From positions 192,154-229,511 of the forward strand of contig JBNGIO010005973.1 in NCBI GenBank assembly GCA_049999805.1: a stretch of 37,358 nt of DNA, in the 5' to 3' direction. Below are positions 21,886-32,984 of the stretch, one piece after another; the first letter of the stretch is position 1; each line of letters opens with the position of its first letter. The position numbers and the translations under genes are program-made. Below the pieces are notes generated by a model, which did no database searches, was not told the origin of the DNA, and saw only the letters and a program-made list of their open reading frames with translations. Origin of the DNA: Folioceros fuciformis (lineage: Eukaryota; Anthocerotophyta; Anthocerotopsida; Anthocerotales).

Positions 21886-21980
21886 GGTTGTACACATAAA
21901 TTCACCGTTGCCTATAAGACAACTACTGTGTTGCTGGAGCGGCAATTGGGAGCGCCTACAGTGTCATCATAGCGAGCAAG
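21886..21980. repeat. 95-bp direct repeat, copy A, left of copia element 1
   Basis: Nearly identical to 27212-27306 in the same orientation. Both contain AAGACAACTACTGTGTTGCT, then GGAGCGGCAAT and GGGAGCGCCTACAGTGTC. It predates element 1, which sits between the two copies. Without the element and one target duplication the copies would be about 274 bp apart. Confidence 0.8.
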
Positions 21981-22099
21981 TTAGTCTATTTGTGTTGGAT
22001 GCTTTGCGTGGTTTGGGCCTATTTGGGCCTCGTATTCCTCCGCTTCTTTCTGGTTATGGGCCTTGTTATTGCTGCTTAGGCCGCTTTGGTAATAATCTT

Positions 22100-22363
22100 T
22101 GAAGGATCGCTACAAGGAGCTACATGGTGAAGGAGGAGAGGAGAAAAGAGTGGTCACACTCTCATACACAGTCTCACATTGCAAGGGAGCTAAAAGGGGG
22201 TATTTATACCCTCTAGAAAAGCTCCCTAGGAACCTTCACAAGAAGCGCATAGGAAGCTTCCTACATATTAGCTTAAGCTAATATAAACTAATGGTACTTA
22301 ACTAAACACTAATCTTAGACTAAACACATTAGTCTAAGTACATTGGGCTTTATTAACCCTACA
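22100..22363 (-). repeat. 3' LTR of copia element 1
   Basis: 264 bp, in minus orientation TGTAGGGTTAATAAAG to GATCCTTCA. Contains a TATAAATA box (complement at 22201-22209). Homologous to 26892-27146 and, more distantly, to 32688-32971. Confidence 0.92.
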
Positions 22364-22377
22364 ACCTCCCACTTAAA
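22364..22377 (-). other. Polypurine tract of copia element 1
   Basis: On the minus strand AAGTGGGAGGT directly precedes the TGTAGGG start of the 3' LTR, the expected site of plus-strand DNA priming. Confidence 0.75.
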
Positions 22378-22405
22378 GGCCAATTTACCTTCATAGGAGA
22401 GTGGT

Positions 22406-25400
22406 CTACCTCATGCCCATGAGTGTCCGAGCTTGTGCGAATTGCTCCGTAGAGAGCCCCTTGGTAAGAACATCTGCAGGGTTCTGATTGGTGTGAACTT
22501 TGACAAGTTGTACCCTCTTGTCTTCCAACGCCTCTCGATTGAAGTGATACTTCACTTCCACATGTTTGGCCTTCACATGAAACACTGGATTCTTCGCCAA
22601 TTGAATAGCACTCTGGCTATCACAATGCAACACTGGCAGCTCAACCTTGATCCCCAAATCTCCCACTAAACGAGCAAGCCACATGGCTTCCTTGCAAGCC
22701 TCAGTTGTTGCACATACTCGGCGTCTGTGGTAGATAGCGTTATGCACGATTGCAAACGAGACCGCCATGAGACTGCCCCTCCAGTGCACATGAAGACATA
22801 ACCTGATGTGGACCTCCTTTTGTCCATATCCCCTACATAATCAGCATCCGTATATCCCACGACAAATGCATCTTCACTACCAAAACATAAGCACAAAGCT
22901 TTCGTACCATTTAAGTACCTCATAACTCCTTTCATTGCCTCCCAATGCTGCCTGCCAAGGTTTGAGATAAACCTGTTAACCACTCCCACTGCAAAGGCAA
23001 TGTCAGGACATGTAGCAATCATTACATACATCAAACTCCCTACCGCTGATGAGTATGGAACCTTCTCCATTTCAGCTTTGTCCTCCGTAGAGCTTTGGCA
23101 ATCCTTGCTCGAAAGTTTCACATATGGAGGCAACGGAGTACTCAATACCTTCGCCTTCTCCATGTTGAAACGTTGAAGCACCTTGTTAATGTATTCAGTC
23201 TGAGACAAATAAAGCAAATGCTTATGTCTGTCTCCACGAATATGCATGCCAAGAATATGGCTTGCCTCTCCCAAGTCTATAATGTCAAAGCAAGCATTTA
23301 GCTTTGACTTCAATGCTGAAATCTCATCACTGCTAGTCCCAACAATTAGCATATCATCCACATAGAGGACTAGAATGAGCAAGCTTTCATCCTTAGCTTG
23401 CTTCGTATAGAGGCAATTATCCTCATCGCTATGCTTGTAGCCTTGAGAAAGCATAAATGAGTGGAACTTGTAATACCACTCCCTGGGTGCTAGTTTCAAA
23501 CCATAAAGGCTCTTCTTTAACCTGCACACCAGATTCTCTTTGCTCTTCTCAAAGAAACCCTATGGTTGCTGCATGTATACCTCTTCCTGGAGATCACCAT
23601 GCAGAAATACTGACTTCACATCCATCTGGACAAGTTCCATGTCGTCCCTCGCAACTAGAGGAAGAACACATCGCAAGGTGGTCATTTTGACAACTGGTGA
23701 GAAAATCTTATCAAAGTCAATACCTTGCTATTGCTTAAAACCCTTAGCAACCAATCGTGCCTTGTACTTGGGTTTGCCACAATGGGGTATGTCCTTCATC
23801 TTATACACCCATTTGCATGGCAATGCCTGCGTGCCCTTAGGCAACCGAACCAACTCCCAAGTTTGGTTGTGATGGAGCGAATCCATCTGCGACTGCATCG
23901 CCTTCTCCCACTTGTCCTTGTTATTTACTGACATGGCCTCTTGATAACAAGAGGGCTCCCCACAATCCATTAGCATGACATAATCAAGAGATGCAACATA
24001 CTTGTCAGGAGGCCGTGAGATCCTTCCTGACCTACGAAGCACTGGCGCCTCGACCGGAGCTGGTTGCACTCTCTCCTCTTCTACAAGTGGAGGAACTTGT
24101 TCCTGCACATCACGACGTTCAACTTGCGCGGGATGGTCAAATCCATCTTCTTGGAAGACCACCCGTCGCACCTCCACAGTTGGAGTAGGCTTCTTGTGCA
24201 TCTTGGTCTCATGGAAGAACACATCATTGCTGCGAACAACCCTCTTGGCCTCTGGATCCCATAAACGGTATCCCATCTCACCAGATTTACCATAGCCAAG
24301 AAAAATACATTTTCTTGACTTGGAAGCCAACTTGTCCTGAAACTCCTTCGAAACATGGTAGAATGCCTTGCAGCCAAACACTCGTAGATGCTTGTATAAC
24401 GGCTTCTTTCCATACCACATCTCCTCTGGAACCTGCTCATCCACAGCCCTATTAGGAGATCTGTTAAAAAGATGCACTGCGGTAACCACTGCTTCTGCCC
24501 AAAATCCGTTAGGCAATCCAGAGTTTGACAACTACGCATCCTCTCCTGGATGGTCCTGTTCATCCGTTCAGCCACACCATTCTAGGGAGGAGTATATGGC
24601 GTAGTCAATTCTTTCTTGATTCCCTTGGAATCACAAAATGACTGGAAAGCCTTCGAAACATACTCTCCCCCATCGTCTGTCCTTAGACACTTCAGTCGGA
24701 GGCCAGACTGATTCTCCACAAGGGTGACGAATCTCGGAAACATTGTCACAACATCTTCCTTTTTCCTCAAAGGATAAACCCACACCTTGCGTGAGAAATC
24801 ATCTATGAACGTGAACAAATAGGATGCACTGCCTAATGATACAGTGGGCATAGGTCCACAAACGTCACTGTGAATCAATTCAAGAGGTTTACTTTTGTGT
24901 TTACCTGTTGCTCCATGTGGTGACTTCGTCTGTTTCCCATACAAACAGTGTTCACACACGAAGAAATCGGAGAAGTCAAGATCAAGGACGTAACCAAAAC
25001 GAGATAGTATCTTCATTCCTTTTTAAGACATATGTCCTAAGCGACAATGCTACAAGGAAACACTTGGCTTTTCCATTACACAAATCACATGATCCTTGAC
25101 AATGGTTACCTGAAGTGAGTACAAAGTGCCACACTTCAAGCCACGAGCTAATACAAGAGAACCTTTGGAGATCTTCCAAGAATGATCTCCAAACCAACAG
25201 TGGTAGCCAGCGTCATCCAACTGCACTGCGCTAATCATGCTTTTTGTCAACTTCGGAACATGCCTAACATACTTCAGTACGAATGAAGACTTGTTGTCGA
25301 ACTTTAGCTGCACATCATCAATGCTTGCACTCTCGCATGCGTAGTTATTTCCAAGCCGAACACATCCTTTCCTAGTAGCATCATAAGTGCTAAACCACTC

Positions 25401-26348
25401 CCTATGCGGAGTAACATGGAAAGATGCTCCAGAGTCAATTATCCAATTAGAGAATAAGTGACTTTCCACGTCTGTCAGTTGTGAAGAATCGAAGGAAGAA
25501 GAGATAAGAACATCTCCATCGTCAACAAAATTCACCTCGTCAGGCTGGATACTCGAGCTTGCCTTTTTGCCGCTCTGCTTCTTCTCCTTTCCTTTGTTCT
25601 TCTTGAACTTCTCACAGTCCCTTCTGATGTGACCCTTCTAGTGACAATGGTAAAACTCAACATTGTTACGACTACGACACTTACTACGGGAAAGACTTCG
25701 CTCCTTGTACTTCCCCTTTGAAGTGGACCTTCCTCTCACCATGAGGGCATTGGAACCTTTCAAAGGTTCCATATTCTTCCTGTTCACCTCCTCTGTTAAT
25801 AGACTCACTTCTACATTTACAGCAGTAAAACCACTGGCAGGAGCGGAATTACTCAGAGCTGTACAAAAGGTGTCCCAGCTCTCTGGTAATGTGACCAACA
25901 GAAACATAGCTCTCACGGAATGTGGGAACGAGATACCTTGAGATGAGAGCTGGTTGAAAGTGGTATTGAACTCATTCAGATGATCGGACATCTCCGTCCC
26001 TTCCTTCATCTTCAAGTCCACCAGTTGTTTCAACCAGTACACTTGAGAAGCCGCACTTTGCTTCTCATACAGGTCACACAACTTCTGCCACAGCTCGTAA
26101 CTTGTGGTCTTGTCTTTCATGTGGAAGTAGATCGACTTCGACAATGTTAGCATGATGGTAGATTTAGTAAGCTCATCTAGATCCTGCCACTCATCCTGAG
26201 TCATAATAACAGGTTTCACTCCTAGCAACTTGATGGGCTTGATCTGCTTTTTCTATACTAGAACATTATACACTTGTTCCTTCTAGAACGGGAAGTTAGT
26301 ACCATCTAACTTCTCGATATTGAACATGATGTTTTCTGAGGACGTCAT
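22406..26348 (-). pseudogene. Broken Gag-Pol polyprotein of copia element 1
   Basis: Reads from ATG at 26346-26348 (MTSSENIMFNIEKLDGTNF) through UBN2-type gag, a damaged zinc knuckle (FYHCH, stop, KGHIRRDC), protease WIIDSGASFHVTP, the GAG-pre-integrase HCRLGHMS block, an integrase zinc site CEHCLYGKQ, DDE residues in IHSDV, RTDDGGEY and NGVAERMNR, reverse transcriptase with YVDDM, and RNase H (YTDADY, LSTTDAEY, HCDSQSAIQLA). In-frame stops occur at 26283, 26253, 25638, 25050, 25023, 24582, 23728 and 23560; seven are TAG and one TAA. Frameshifts lie near 24540 and 22710. It cannot make a functional polyprotein. Confidence 0.92.
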
Positions 26349-26779
26349 GATTCAAAATCAATGCAAATGAACCAAAAAGCTAGTTAGAAAGCGGTCGAAA
26401 TGAAATGTAGATTCTGTTACCCTCACACCTCGTTCCGAATCGGCTGTCCACAATTTAGGCCTCGGCCGCTCACGATTGGAGTGTCCCAACCTCCGATTGA
26501 ATCAAAATTTGGAATTTAGCCTCCTCTCGGCCGGGATTGGTTCGACGCCCGCACCCTCGCTCTTGTTGTCGGCGTTCTGACGCTCGTATTCTGACGCCCA
26601 ACGTCTGCGACGCTCGCGATCTGGAGGGGCCTGCGCCTGGCAATCCGTCAGGCCCGGGCTCAATTGGCGCACTCGACTGGCGCCCGGGTGGCCTGGCCAA
26701 CACCCACGTTAGGCGGGTGCCTAGGTGGTCTGGCCGGTGCCTTGGCTGACGCCCGGCAGCGCCCCCCCTCCCGGGCGGC

Positions 26780-26890
26780 CTGGCGCCCTAGCCAGCGTCA
26801 ACGCCCTTGTCGGCGGCTCCTCGCCCTAGCCGCCACCCCACGCCCTAGCAACCATCCGGCGCCCTAGCCCACGGTCTGATGTCCTAGCCG
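26780..26890. repeat. GC-rich leader of element 1 with repeated CGCCCTAGC motif
   Basis: Between gag and the 5' LTR the sequence turns from about 45% to very high GC. The motif CGCCCTAGC recurs at about 26782, 26822, 26841 and 26860, with a variant GTCCTAGCC at 26881. GC-rich sequence of similar style, with CCTAGCGCCC, occurs at 27400-27500. Confidence 0.6.
26873..26884 (-). other. Degenerate primer-binding site of element 1
   Basis: Plus-strand GGTCTGATGTCC aligns with GCTCTGATACTA at the third LTR and GCTCTGATACCA of element 2, the complements of initiator tRNA-Met 3' ends. Several mismatches, and the adjoining end of the LTR is deleted. Confidence 0.5.
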
Positions 26891-26891
26891 C

Positions 26892-27146
26892 AGGAGGAGG
26901 CAAGGAGGAGAGGAGAAAAGAGTGGTCACACTTTCACACAGAGTCTCACAATGCAAGGGAGCTATAGGGGGTATTTATACCCTCTAGAAAAGCTCCCTAG
27001 GAAGCTTCACAAGAAGCACACAGGAAGCTGTGCAAGAAGCTTCCTACAGAATAGCTTAAGCTAATCTAAACTAATGGTACTTAATTAGACACTAATCTTA
27101 GACTAAACACATTAGTTTAAGTACATTGGGCTTTATTAACCCTACA
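26892..27146 (-). repeat. 5' LTR of copia element 1, truncated at its inner end
   Basis: About 255 bp, from TGTAGGGTTAATAAAG on the minus strand. Lacks the last 35 or so bp next to the primer site that the other two copies have (through GATCCTTCA). TATAAATA box complement near 26971-26980. Confidence 0.88.
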
Positions 27147-27211
27147 ATCTTCTGGCGTGCAGAAAATGGCAACAAATTTTGATGCTCATGATTGTGATTA
27201 TTCCGTCTGTA

Positions 27212-27306
27212 TGTTGTATGTATAAACATGCCGTTGCCTACAAGACAACTACTGTGTTGCTGGAGCGGCAATAGGGAGCGCCTACAGTGTCGTCATAGCG
27301 AGCGAG
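27212..27306. repeat. 95-bp direct repeat, copy B, right of copia element 1
   Basis: Second copy of 21886-21980, about 60 bp beyond the right target duplication of element 1. It continues into GC-rich sequence, whereas copy A continues into AT-richer sequence, so the homology ends sharply at AGCGAGC. Confidence 0.8.
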
Positions 27307-27558
27307 CTTGTTGCAAGGCACATGTGCTTCCCCCACTGGTGCCTTGCGCTTGGTGCCGGCACCCAGCTCTGGCACTGGTGCTTGTGGCGACGGGGCAGGA
27401 GCCTAGCGCCCCTGTGCGAGGGGCTACGGGCTGGCGATGCTCGCTTGGCACCCGCCGTGCCTGGCGACACCCCCGGTCGGAGCCTAGCGCCCCCACTAAG
27501 GCTCGGCGCCCCCACTTGCGAGGCTAGCGGCTCCATTGGGGGCCTTTTGCCCCCCCCC
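27307..27558. other. GC-rich block, probable piece of a retroelement leader
   Basis: Very GC-rich with repeated CCTAGCGCCC and CACTGGTGC-like motifs, ending in a run of C next to the truncated RNase H of element 2. Similar in composition to the leader of element 1 and to 32509-32673. I infer that it is leader DNA of another family-1 element split by element 2. Open frames here are composition artefacts. Confidence 0.4.
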
Positions 27559-29844
27559 TCCTCGATACTCTGCTTCTGTGCTTGACAAAGCAACTGTCGG
27601 TTGTTTCTTGCTTTGCCAGCTGATCATACTACTTCCCAGACTGAATGCATATCCACTAGTTGATCCTTTGTCATATGCACAACTAGCCCAATCAGCATCT
27701 GTATATCTTATCAGTTCAAGATGCGTCCTATGCTCATAGAGCAATCCAAACTCAGTAGTGCCTTTCACATATCTCATGATTCTTCTAACTGCATCCAAGT
27801 GCGGTTTCCTTGGGTTCTGCATGAATTGACTAATCAGTCTTACTGCATAACTTAAGTCAGGACGTGTGATAGTCAAGTAGATCAAACTTCCGACCATCTG
27901 TCGATACATGGTCACATTTTCCAGCTCAGTTCCTACATCCATTTGCAGCTTGACGTTCTGCTCCAATGGTGTATCCATCGCTTTGCAATCTGGCATGCCA
28001 TACTTCTACAGCATATCCTCAGCATATTGTTTTTGCAATAGCCAGATTCCTTGAGGTGTAGACACAACCTCAATTTCTAAGAAGTATCTGAGTTCACCAA
28101 GATCCTTCACCTTGAACTCTTTTTGCAGATTCGCCTTGACATCTGCAATACCATCTACATCATCTCCTATGACGATCAGGTCGTCAACATAAACGACAAG
28201 ACACACTTGTCCTACCTTGGTCTGTTTTACAAACAGACTGTGATCTGTGTCTCCAATTACAAACCCTCGCTCCTTCAAATACCTTGTGATACGAGCATTC
28301 CATGCTCTAGATGCCTGTTTGAGTCCATACAATGCCTTCTTCAGTTTGCATATGTACGTTGGAAACTTAGGATGAACGTAGCCTTCAAGCTGTTCCACGT
28401 ACACTTCCTCCTGCAACTCACCATTCAAGAAAGCATTCTTGACATCCATTTGCCATAACTTCCATCCTTTAGCTGCTGCTGATGCTATGACTGTCCTTAC
28501 AGTTGTCATCTTGGCTACTGGACTAAAGGTTTCCTCATAATCAAGACCATACTGTTGTGCATATCCCTTTGCACCAACCTGGCCTTGTAACGCTCCAGTG
28601 TTCCACCTGACTTGAACTTTAGCTTGTACACCCACTTAGAACCAATAGGAACCTTGCCATCAGGCAATTGAACCAAATCCCACGTTTCGTTCTCAACTAA
28701 TGCTGAGTATTCTTCATCCATGGCTTGACACCACTTATCATCTGTCACTACCTCAGCAAACTTGGTTGGCTCCTTACAAGCTCTGACCCTTGTCATATAC
28801 GCAGAATGTTGCGCATTGTAGCTTGTATAGGTGTACCTGTCAATGGGTTTCCTAAACCTCTCAGATCTCCTTGGTCTTGGTTCAGTTTGAACCTGCCTTG
28901 CATATCGTTGCTTCTTAGCACCTGGCGTTTCCACAGATGGAATGCCAAACTCACTGTCAATGCTCTCACTACTTGGGGATTCATATCCCTCATTTCTAGT
29001 TTTGCTGCTTTCTACTCTCCCCCTCATTGACTTGTCTGGGTCAGTGGTCTTGGGTTTACCATTCCGCAGTCTTCGAGACCATGGATTCATCGTTGGTGAT
29101 CCACCATTGGTCACATCCTCACTCTTTGCTGGAGTACTCTTAAGAGTACTCTTCCATGTGGGTTTGTCATAGGGTAGTGCAACTGAGTTGCTATACCAGG
29201 AGGCTAACTTATCAAATACCACATCCCTGCTTATCAGGATCTCATGTGTGGATGACACATAACACTTATATGCCTTCCTATTTCGTGTATACCCCAAAAA
29301 AGCATACCCCAGAAAAACACTCTCCATTGCTTTAGGATCCAGCTTCCTACGCTTCTCATCAAGTACATGCACATATGCAATGCACCCAAACACTTTCAAG
29401 TGCCTAATATCCAGCTTATAGCCATATAGTCTCTCAATTGGTGTAGCATCATGAATTCCTGCCGTAGGAGTTCGATTCAATACATACACTGTTGTCATCA
29501 CTGCTTCTGCCCAATAATCATTAGGTAAGCACTTCTCATTCAGCATTGCCCTTGCTACCTCTCTACAACACCATTCTGCTGTGGTGTGTATTTGCAAGTC
29601 AGCTGTCTTCGTATACCATGATCTACAAGATACCTGTCAAACTCATTTCAGACATATTCTCCCCCTCCATCTAATCTTAGACAAGAGATGGAGGAGCTGA
29701 ATTCATTTTCAGCATGCTTTTTGAAGTCCTTGAAAGACTCGAACACTTCATCCTTATGCTTCAATATGTACAGCCACGTGTACCTGTTGTAATCATCAAT
29801 GAAGGAGACATAGTAGTGGGCTCCTCCAAACGATGCATTCTGTG

Positions 29845-29922
29845 AAGGACCCCATACATCAGAGTGTATCAATTGCAAAGGTCTCGAGCTGTTCTGCACG
29901 TGTCGCACAAATGGAAACCTTG
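29845..29922. repeat. 78-bp sequence duplicated across the assembly gap, left copy
   Basis: Identical, as far as I can read, to 30023-30100 on the other side of the N run. See the gap entry. Confidence 0.95.
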
Positions 29923-30022
29923 NNNNNNNNNNNNNNNNNNNNNNNNNNNNNNNNNNNNNNNNNNNNNNNNNNNNNNNNNNNNNNNNNNNNNNNNNNNNNN
30001 NNNNNNNNNNNNNNNNNNNNNN
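29923..30022. other. 100-N assembly gap
   Basis: Exactly 100 N, the conventional size for a gap of unknown length. The identical 78 bp on both sides means that the two contigs overlap and the gap is probably not real sequence. Translations running through it are artefacts. Confidence 0.98.
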
Positions 30023-30100
30023 AAGGACCCCATACATCAGAGTGTATCAATTGCAAAGGTCTCGAGCTGTTCTGCACGTGTCGCACAAATGGAAACCTTG
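30023..30100. repeat. 78-bp sequence duplicated across the assembly gap, right copy
   Basis: Same sequence as 29845-29922. In integrase it encodes the stretch ending at IHSDVWGP, which appears on both sides of the gap. Confidence 0.95.
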
Positions 30101-31691
30101 ACTGTTTTCCAAATTGACATGCAAAACACACATGACCAAGATCAGCATACTTGAACTTGGGCAATCCTTCCACCACGCTTTTCTGCTGCATAGATTTCAG
30201 CTTCTCTATGTTCACATGCCCAATCCTCTTATGCCATATTTCAACATCACGTATAGCACCTGCATCATTTGTAAACATTGCTGCCTCTAGCTCTGGAATG
30301 GATGCATCCAGAGTGAACATCCGTCCATTCCTACTACCTTTAGCAATCAGTTTGCTCCCTCTGTCATATTCTTCAATAAAGCATCCATCTTTATTGAATC
30401 GAACCTACAGATTTTGTTCAGCCATCTGTCCAACAGACAACAAGTTCTTCGTAATGGTTGGAACATGCAACACGTCTTGTAGACTCTTCTGCTGACCATT
30501 CGGCATTCTAAGAGGAACAATTCCTCTGTGCTTTATGTCATGTTGTGTTTCATCTCCTGTACACACATGACCATGGGGACTTGCATCCATCTTGTTAAAC
30601 CACTCGCCTTGCGGAGTCATGTGGTTTGATGCTCCTGAATCAATGTACCATCTCTCATCATTCTGCACATCCTGTTTAGAGAGATGTTGCACGGCAAACA
30701 ACCTATCCTGGTCATTTCCAGCATTACTAGAGGAGGCATAGTTCCCATGCTGCCTTCCTTTTCCTCTCATGTCTGCTTGCTGCTTATAGCAGTCCTTAGC
30801 AATATGATCAACCTTTCCACAGTAGTAACACTCCTTGTCTCTATTGGAATGGTCATGAGATTGAAAAGAACCATCTCTCCCTCTTGTGGCTCTACCTGCG
30901 TCTCTAAAACTTCCAAATCCTCTCTGGCCTTGCACATTTCCTCCACGCCAATTGTCTTGCTGATTTTGCGTGTTCCGAGCATCACCCCGTCCTCGAAATG
31001 AACCACAACCTCTGTGGCCTCTCCCACGCTGGTTAGAAAACAAAACAGTGTCTCTCCCTTGAGACACACCTGAACCTGTGTTCAGACCAAGATTAACTTC
31101 CTCATGCAGCAACAAAGCAACCAATTCATCCCAACTTGGGGACTCAACTCTCACAAAGATTGATGTGTCAAAGGACTTATATTCCTTGCCAAGTCCGTTC
31201 AGAGTAACTGCAACCATGTCATCTTCCGTCACACTTGCACCGATTGTAGCAAGCTGATCAGCTATGGTCTTCACCTCTGTTGTATACACGAGTATGGATC
31301 TGCTACTACCTCGTGACAAGTTGTTGAACTGCTGCTTCAACTGGATTTTCCTAGCATGTATGACATTTCCATAGTTCCTCATGAGTATGTCCCATGCATC
31401 CTTCGGAGACTCACATCCCATGATCTGTATGACCATAGCATCTGAAATACTTAAGGAGAGCCAGTGTAACACTTTACATGCTCTCTTAGTCTAATGCTTG
31501 TGAGCAGTCTTTTGCTCCTGTGATGAAGTACGATCCATCTCCGGTTCACTCTCATCACCTGTGCAGAGGTCCCAATAGCCTCTACCTACCAAGAAGTTCT
31601 TCATCCTGAACTTCCACAAAGCAAAATTCTTGTTATCCAACTTCTCTCCCACAACCTGAGAGATATTGTTTGATCCCTGCACGTTAGCCAT

Positions 31692-32255
31692 GATTCAGGC
31701 TCCTTTACGCACCAACACTTGTCCTGCACCTCATTTCAGTTGCCTTCTCTTGCTTGTTGTGCCACCAAGTCCCTTGTGGACAGATTGTCAAAACACTTTC
31801 ATGCGTCTTCCAACAGATGTTTTTGACAATCTTGAGTGTAACTCCCTGCACTGCTGTAGAGCTCCAGCACTCCACAAGCCTCAATCAGATCTCAGCAATT
31901 CCTGAATGTGCAGCTGACTCTTCGCTAAGCAAAAAGAGCCTTTGCTCAAGCTTTCAAAAAACAAAAAAACAGAACATTGTTTGCCAAGCTCAGGCCTTCC
32001 TCCTCGCAAATCCTGGGCCTGCTATGGCTTCTACGGCCTGGTCGCCTCCAGTAGTTGCTGCTCCTTTTGAGTCTCTCTCCCTCTCGCGCCTCTCGCGCGC
32101 TCTTGCGCCTGTGGTGCCTGTTGCGGCTTCCTACGCCGCCTACGTCGCTGCGTCTCCCGCGCCTCTCAATGGCTTGAGTTGCCAGCCACCTTTACGCTCA
32201 CGGCCATAGCCTCAAACCCCCGCCATAGCCACCATGGCCGCTGGCGCTCTCTCTG
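31692..32255 (-). other. Untranslated leader of copia element 2
   Basis: Lies between the primer-binding site and the gag ATG. Pyrimidine-rich on the plus strand with a CTCTCGCGCCTCTCGCGC stretch near 32085. Plus-strand frames across it have no family match. Confidence 0.6.
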
Positions 32256-32267
32256 GCTCTGATACCA
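32256..32267 (-). other. Primer-binding site of element 2 (initiator tRNA-Met)
   Basis: The minus strand reads TGGTATCAGAGC directly after the LTR end TTTCAACA, the classic copia site complementary to the 3' end of initiator tRNA-Met. Confidence 0.92.
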
Positions 32268-32508
32268 TGTTGAAATAACACCACTAGCTTAGATGGACTC
32301 CACAATGCATTCCTTATGGTGCATAGGATGCTACATATATAGCCTTCATGCGGGGCAACCCTCGATAAGGTAAGCCTTAGTCTCGAGGGTGCAATATCCT
32401 GATAACACTTAGGTGGTAGATAACTACGAGTTCAATATGGGATAATCTACACTATCCTAGGTGTTGTGTGCTCTTAATAGCAATTCAGTTAGAGCTTGAT
32501 TTCTAACA
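32268..32508 (-). repeat. 5' LTR of copia element 2
   Basis: 241 bp, TGTTAGAAATC to TATTTCAACA on the minus strand, with TGTT...AACA inverted ends. Unrelated to the LTRs of element 1. Only one copy in the window. Confidence 0.85.
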
Positions 32509-32673
32509 GCTGGAGGCGCCTGCGATGCCTTCCTGGCACTTGTGCACCTGTACTCCTGCATCCTGGGTGCCTCGCTCCTGAAGCACACCCCTCGCTGCCT
32601 TGCACCTCGGGATGCCACACACGGATCCTCTTCACTCCGAAGCGTTGCGCACCATCATCCTTACTCGACACCC
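32509..32673. other. GC-rich leader remnant of a third (family-1) retroelement
   Basis: GC-rich DNA between the LTR of element 2 and a primer-binding site, with CCT-GC-rich motifs like other family-1 leaders. I infer that element 2 inserted into it. No coding potential. Confidence 0.45.
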
Positions 32674-32685
32674 GCTCTGATACTA
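32674..32685 (-). other. Primer-binding site of the third element
   Basis: The minus strand reads TAGTATCAGAGC, one base from the canonical TGGTATCAGAGC, immediately inside the LTR end CCTTCA. Confidence 0.8.
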
Positions 32686-32687
32686 GT

Positions 32688-32971
32688 TGAAGGATCGCTA
32701 GAGGAGCTGCATGGTGAAAGAGGAGAGGAGGAGGCAAGGAGGAGAGGAGAAAGAGAGGTCACACTCACACTGAGTCTCAATAGCAAGGGAGCTCAAGGGG
32801 GTATTTATATCCTCTAGAATAACTCCCAAGGAAGCTTCACAAGAAGCGCACAGGAAGCTGCGCAAGAAGCTTTATATATATTAGCTTAAACTAATCTAAA
32901 CTAATGATACTAGATATTAATCTTAGACTAAACACATTAGTCTTAGCACATTGGGCTTTAATACCCCTATA
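32688..32971 (-). repeat. Third LTR of the element 1 family (5' LTR of a mostly lost copy)
   Basis: About 284 bp, clearly related to 22100-22363 and 26892-27146 (shared GGGGGTATTTATA, AGCTTCACAAGAAGCGCACA and TTAGACTAAACACATTAGT) but more diverged, with its outer end changed from TACA to TATA. A primer-binding site at its left edge shows it is a 5' LTR whose body lay to the left. Confidence 0.85.
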
Positions 32972-32984
32972 GTTGCCTTGTTCC

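Larger units (their letters stand above)
22100..27146 (-). mobile_element. Ty1/copia LTR retrotransposon, element 1: structurally complete, coding capacity destroyed
   Basis: A 5047-bp element read on the minus strand. It is bounded by LTRs (26892-27146 as 5' LTR, 22100-22363 as 3' LTR) beginning TGTAGGG and ending CCTTCA. The 5-bp target duplication ATCTT flanks it exactly at 22095-22099 and 27147-27151, showing that these two LTRs belong together. A polypurine tract abuts the 3' LTR, and a degenerate primer site lies next to the 5' LTR. Domain order gag, protease, integrase, reverse transcriptase, RNase H is that of the Copia superfamily. Multiple stops and two frameshifts make it non-autonomous. 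Confidence 0.93.
27559..31691 (-). pseudogene. Broken Gag-Pol polyprotein of copia element 2
   Basis: Starts at ATG 31689-31691 (MANVQGSNNISQVVGEKLDN). Gag with an intact zinc knuckle CYYCGKVDHIAKDC, protease WYIDSGASNHMTP, WHKRIGHV, CFACQFGKQ, integrase IHSDVWGP, FIDDYNR and RLDGGGEYV, reverse transcriptase YVDDL and RNase H YTDADWA. In-frame stops are at 31491 (TAG), 30405 (TAG), 29648 (TGA) and 28006 (TAG), with frameshifts near 29580 and 28560. Fewer lesions than element 1. Ends by truncation in RNase H. Confidence 0.9.
27559..32508 (-). mobile_element. Ty1/copia LTR retrotransposon, element 2: 3' end missing, decayed
   Basis: Minus-strand copia element of a different family from element 1. 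It retains its 5' LTR (32268-32508), a perfect primer-binding site, a 560-bp leader, gag, protease, integrase, reverse transcriptase and RNase H up to STEAEYRG at about 27559. There it ends abruptly in a C-rich run. The rest of RNase H, the polypurine tract and the 3' LTR are absent, and no target duplication can be found. A 100-N gap lies inside integrase. Confidence 0.9.

Noticed and set aside
27228-27593. Overlapping open frames on both strands in the GC-rich block
   Set aside because: Very high GC removes stop codons in all frames. Composition effect.
29648-30320. Frames running through the N gap
   Set aside because: They translate N as unknown residues. The gap is an assembly artefact.
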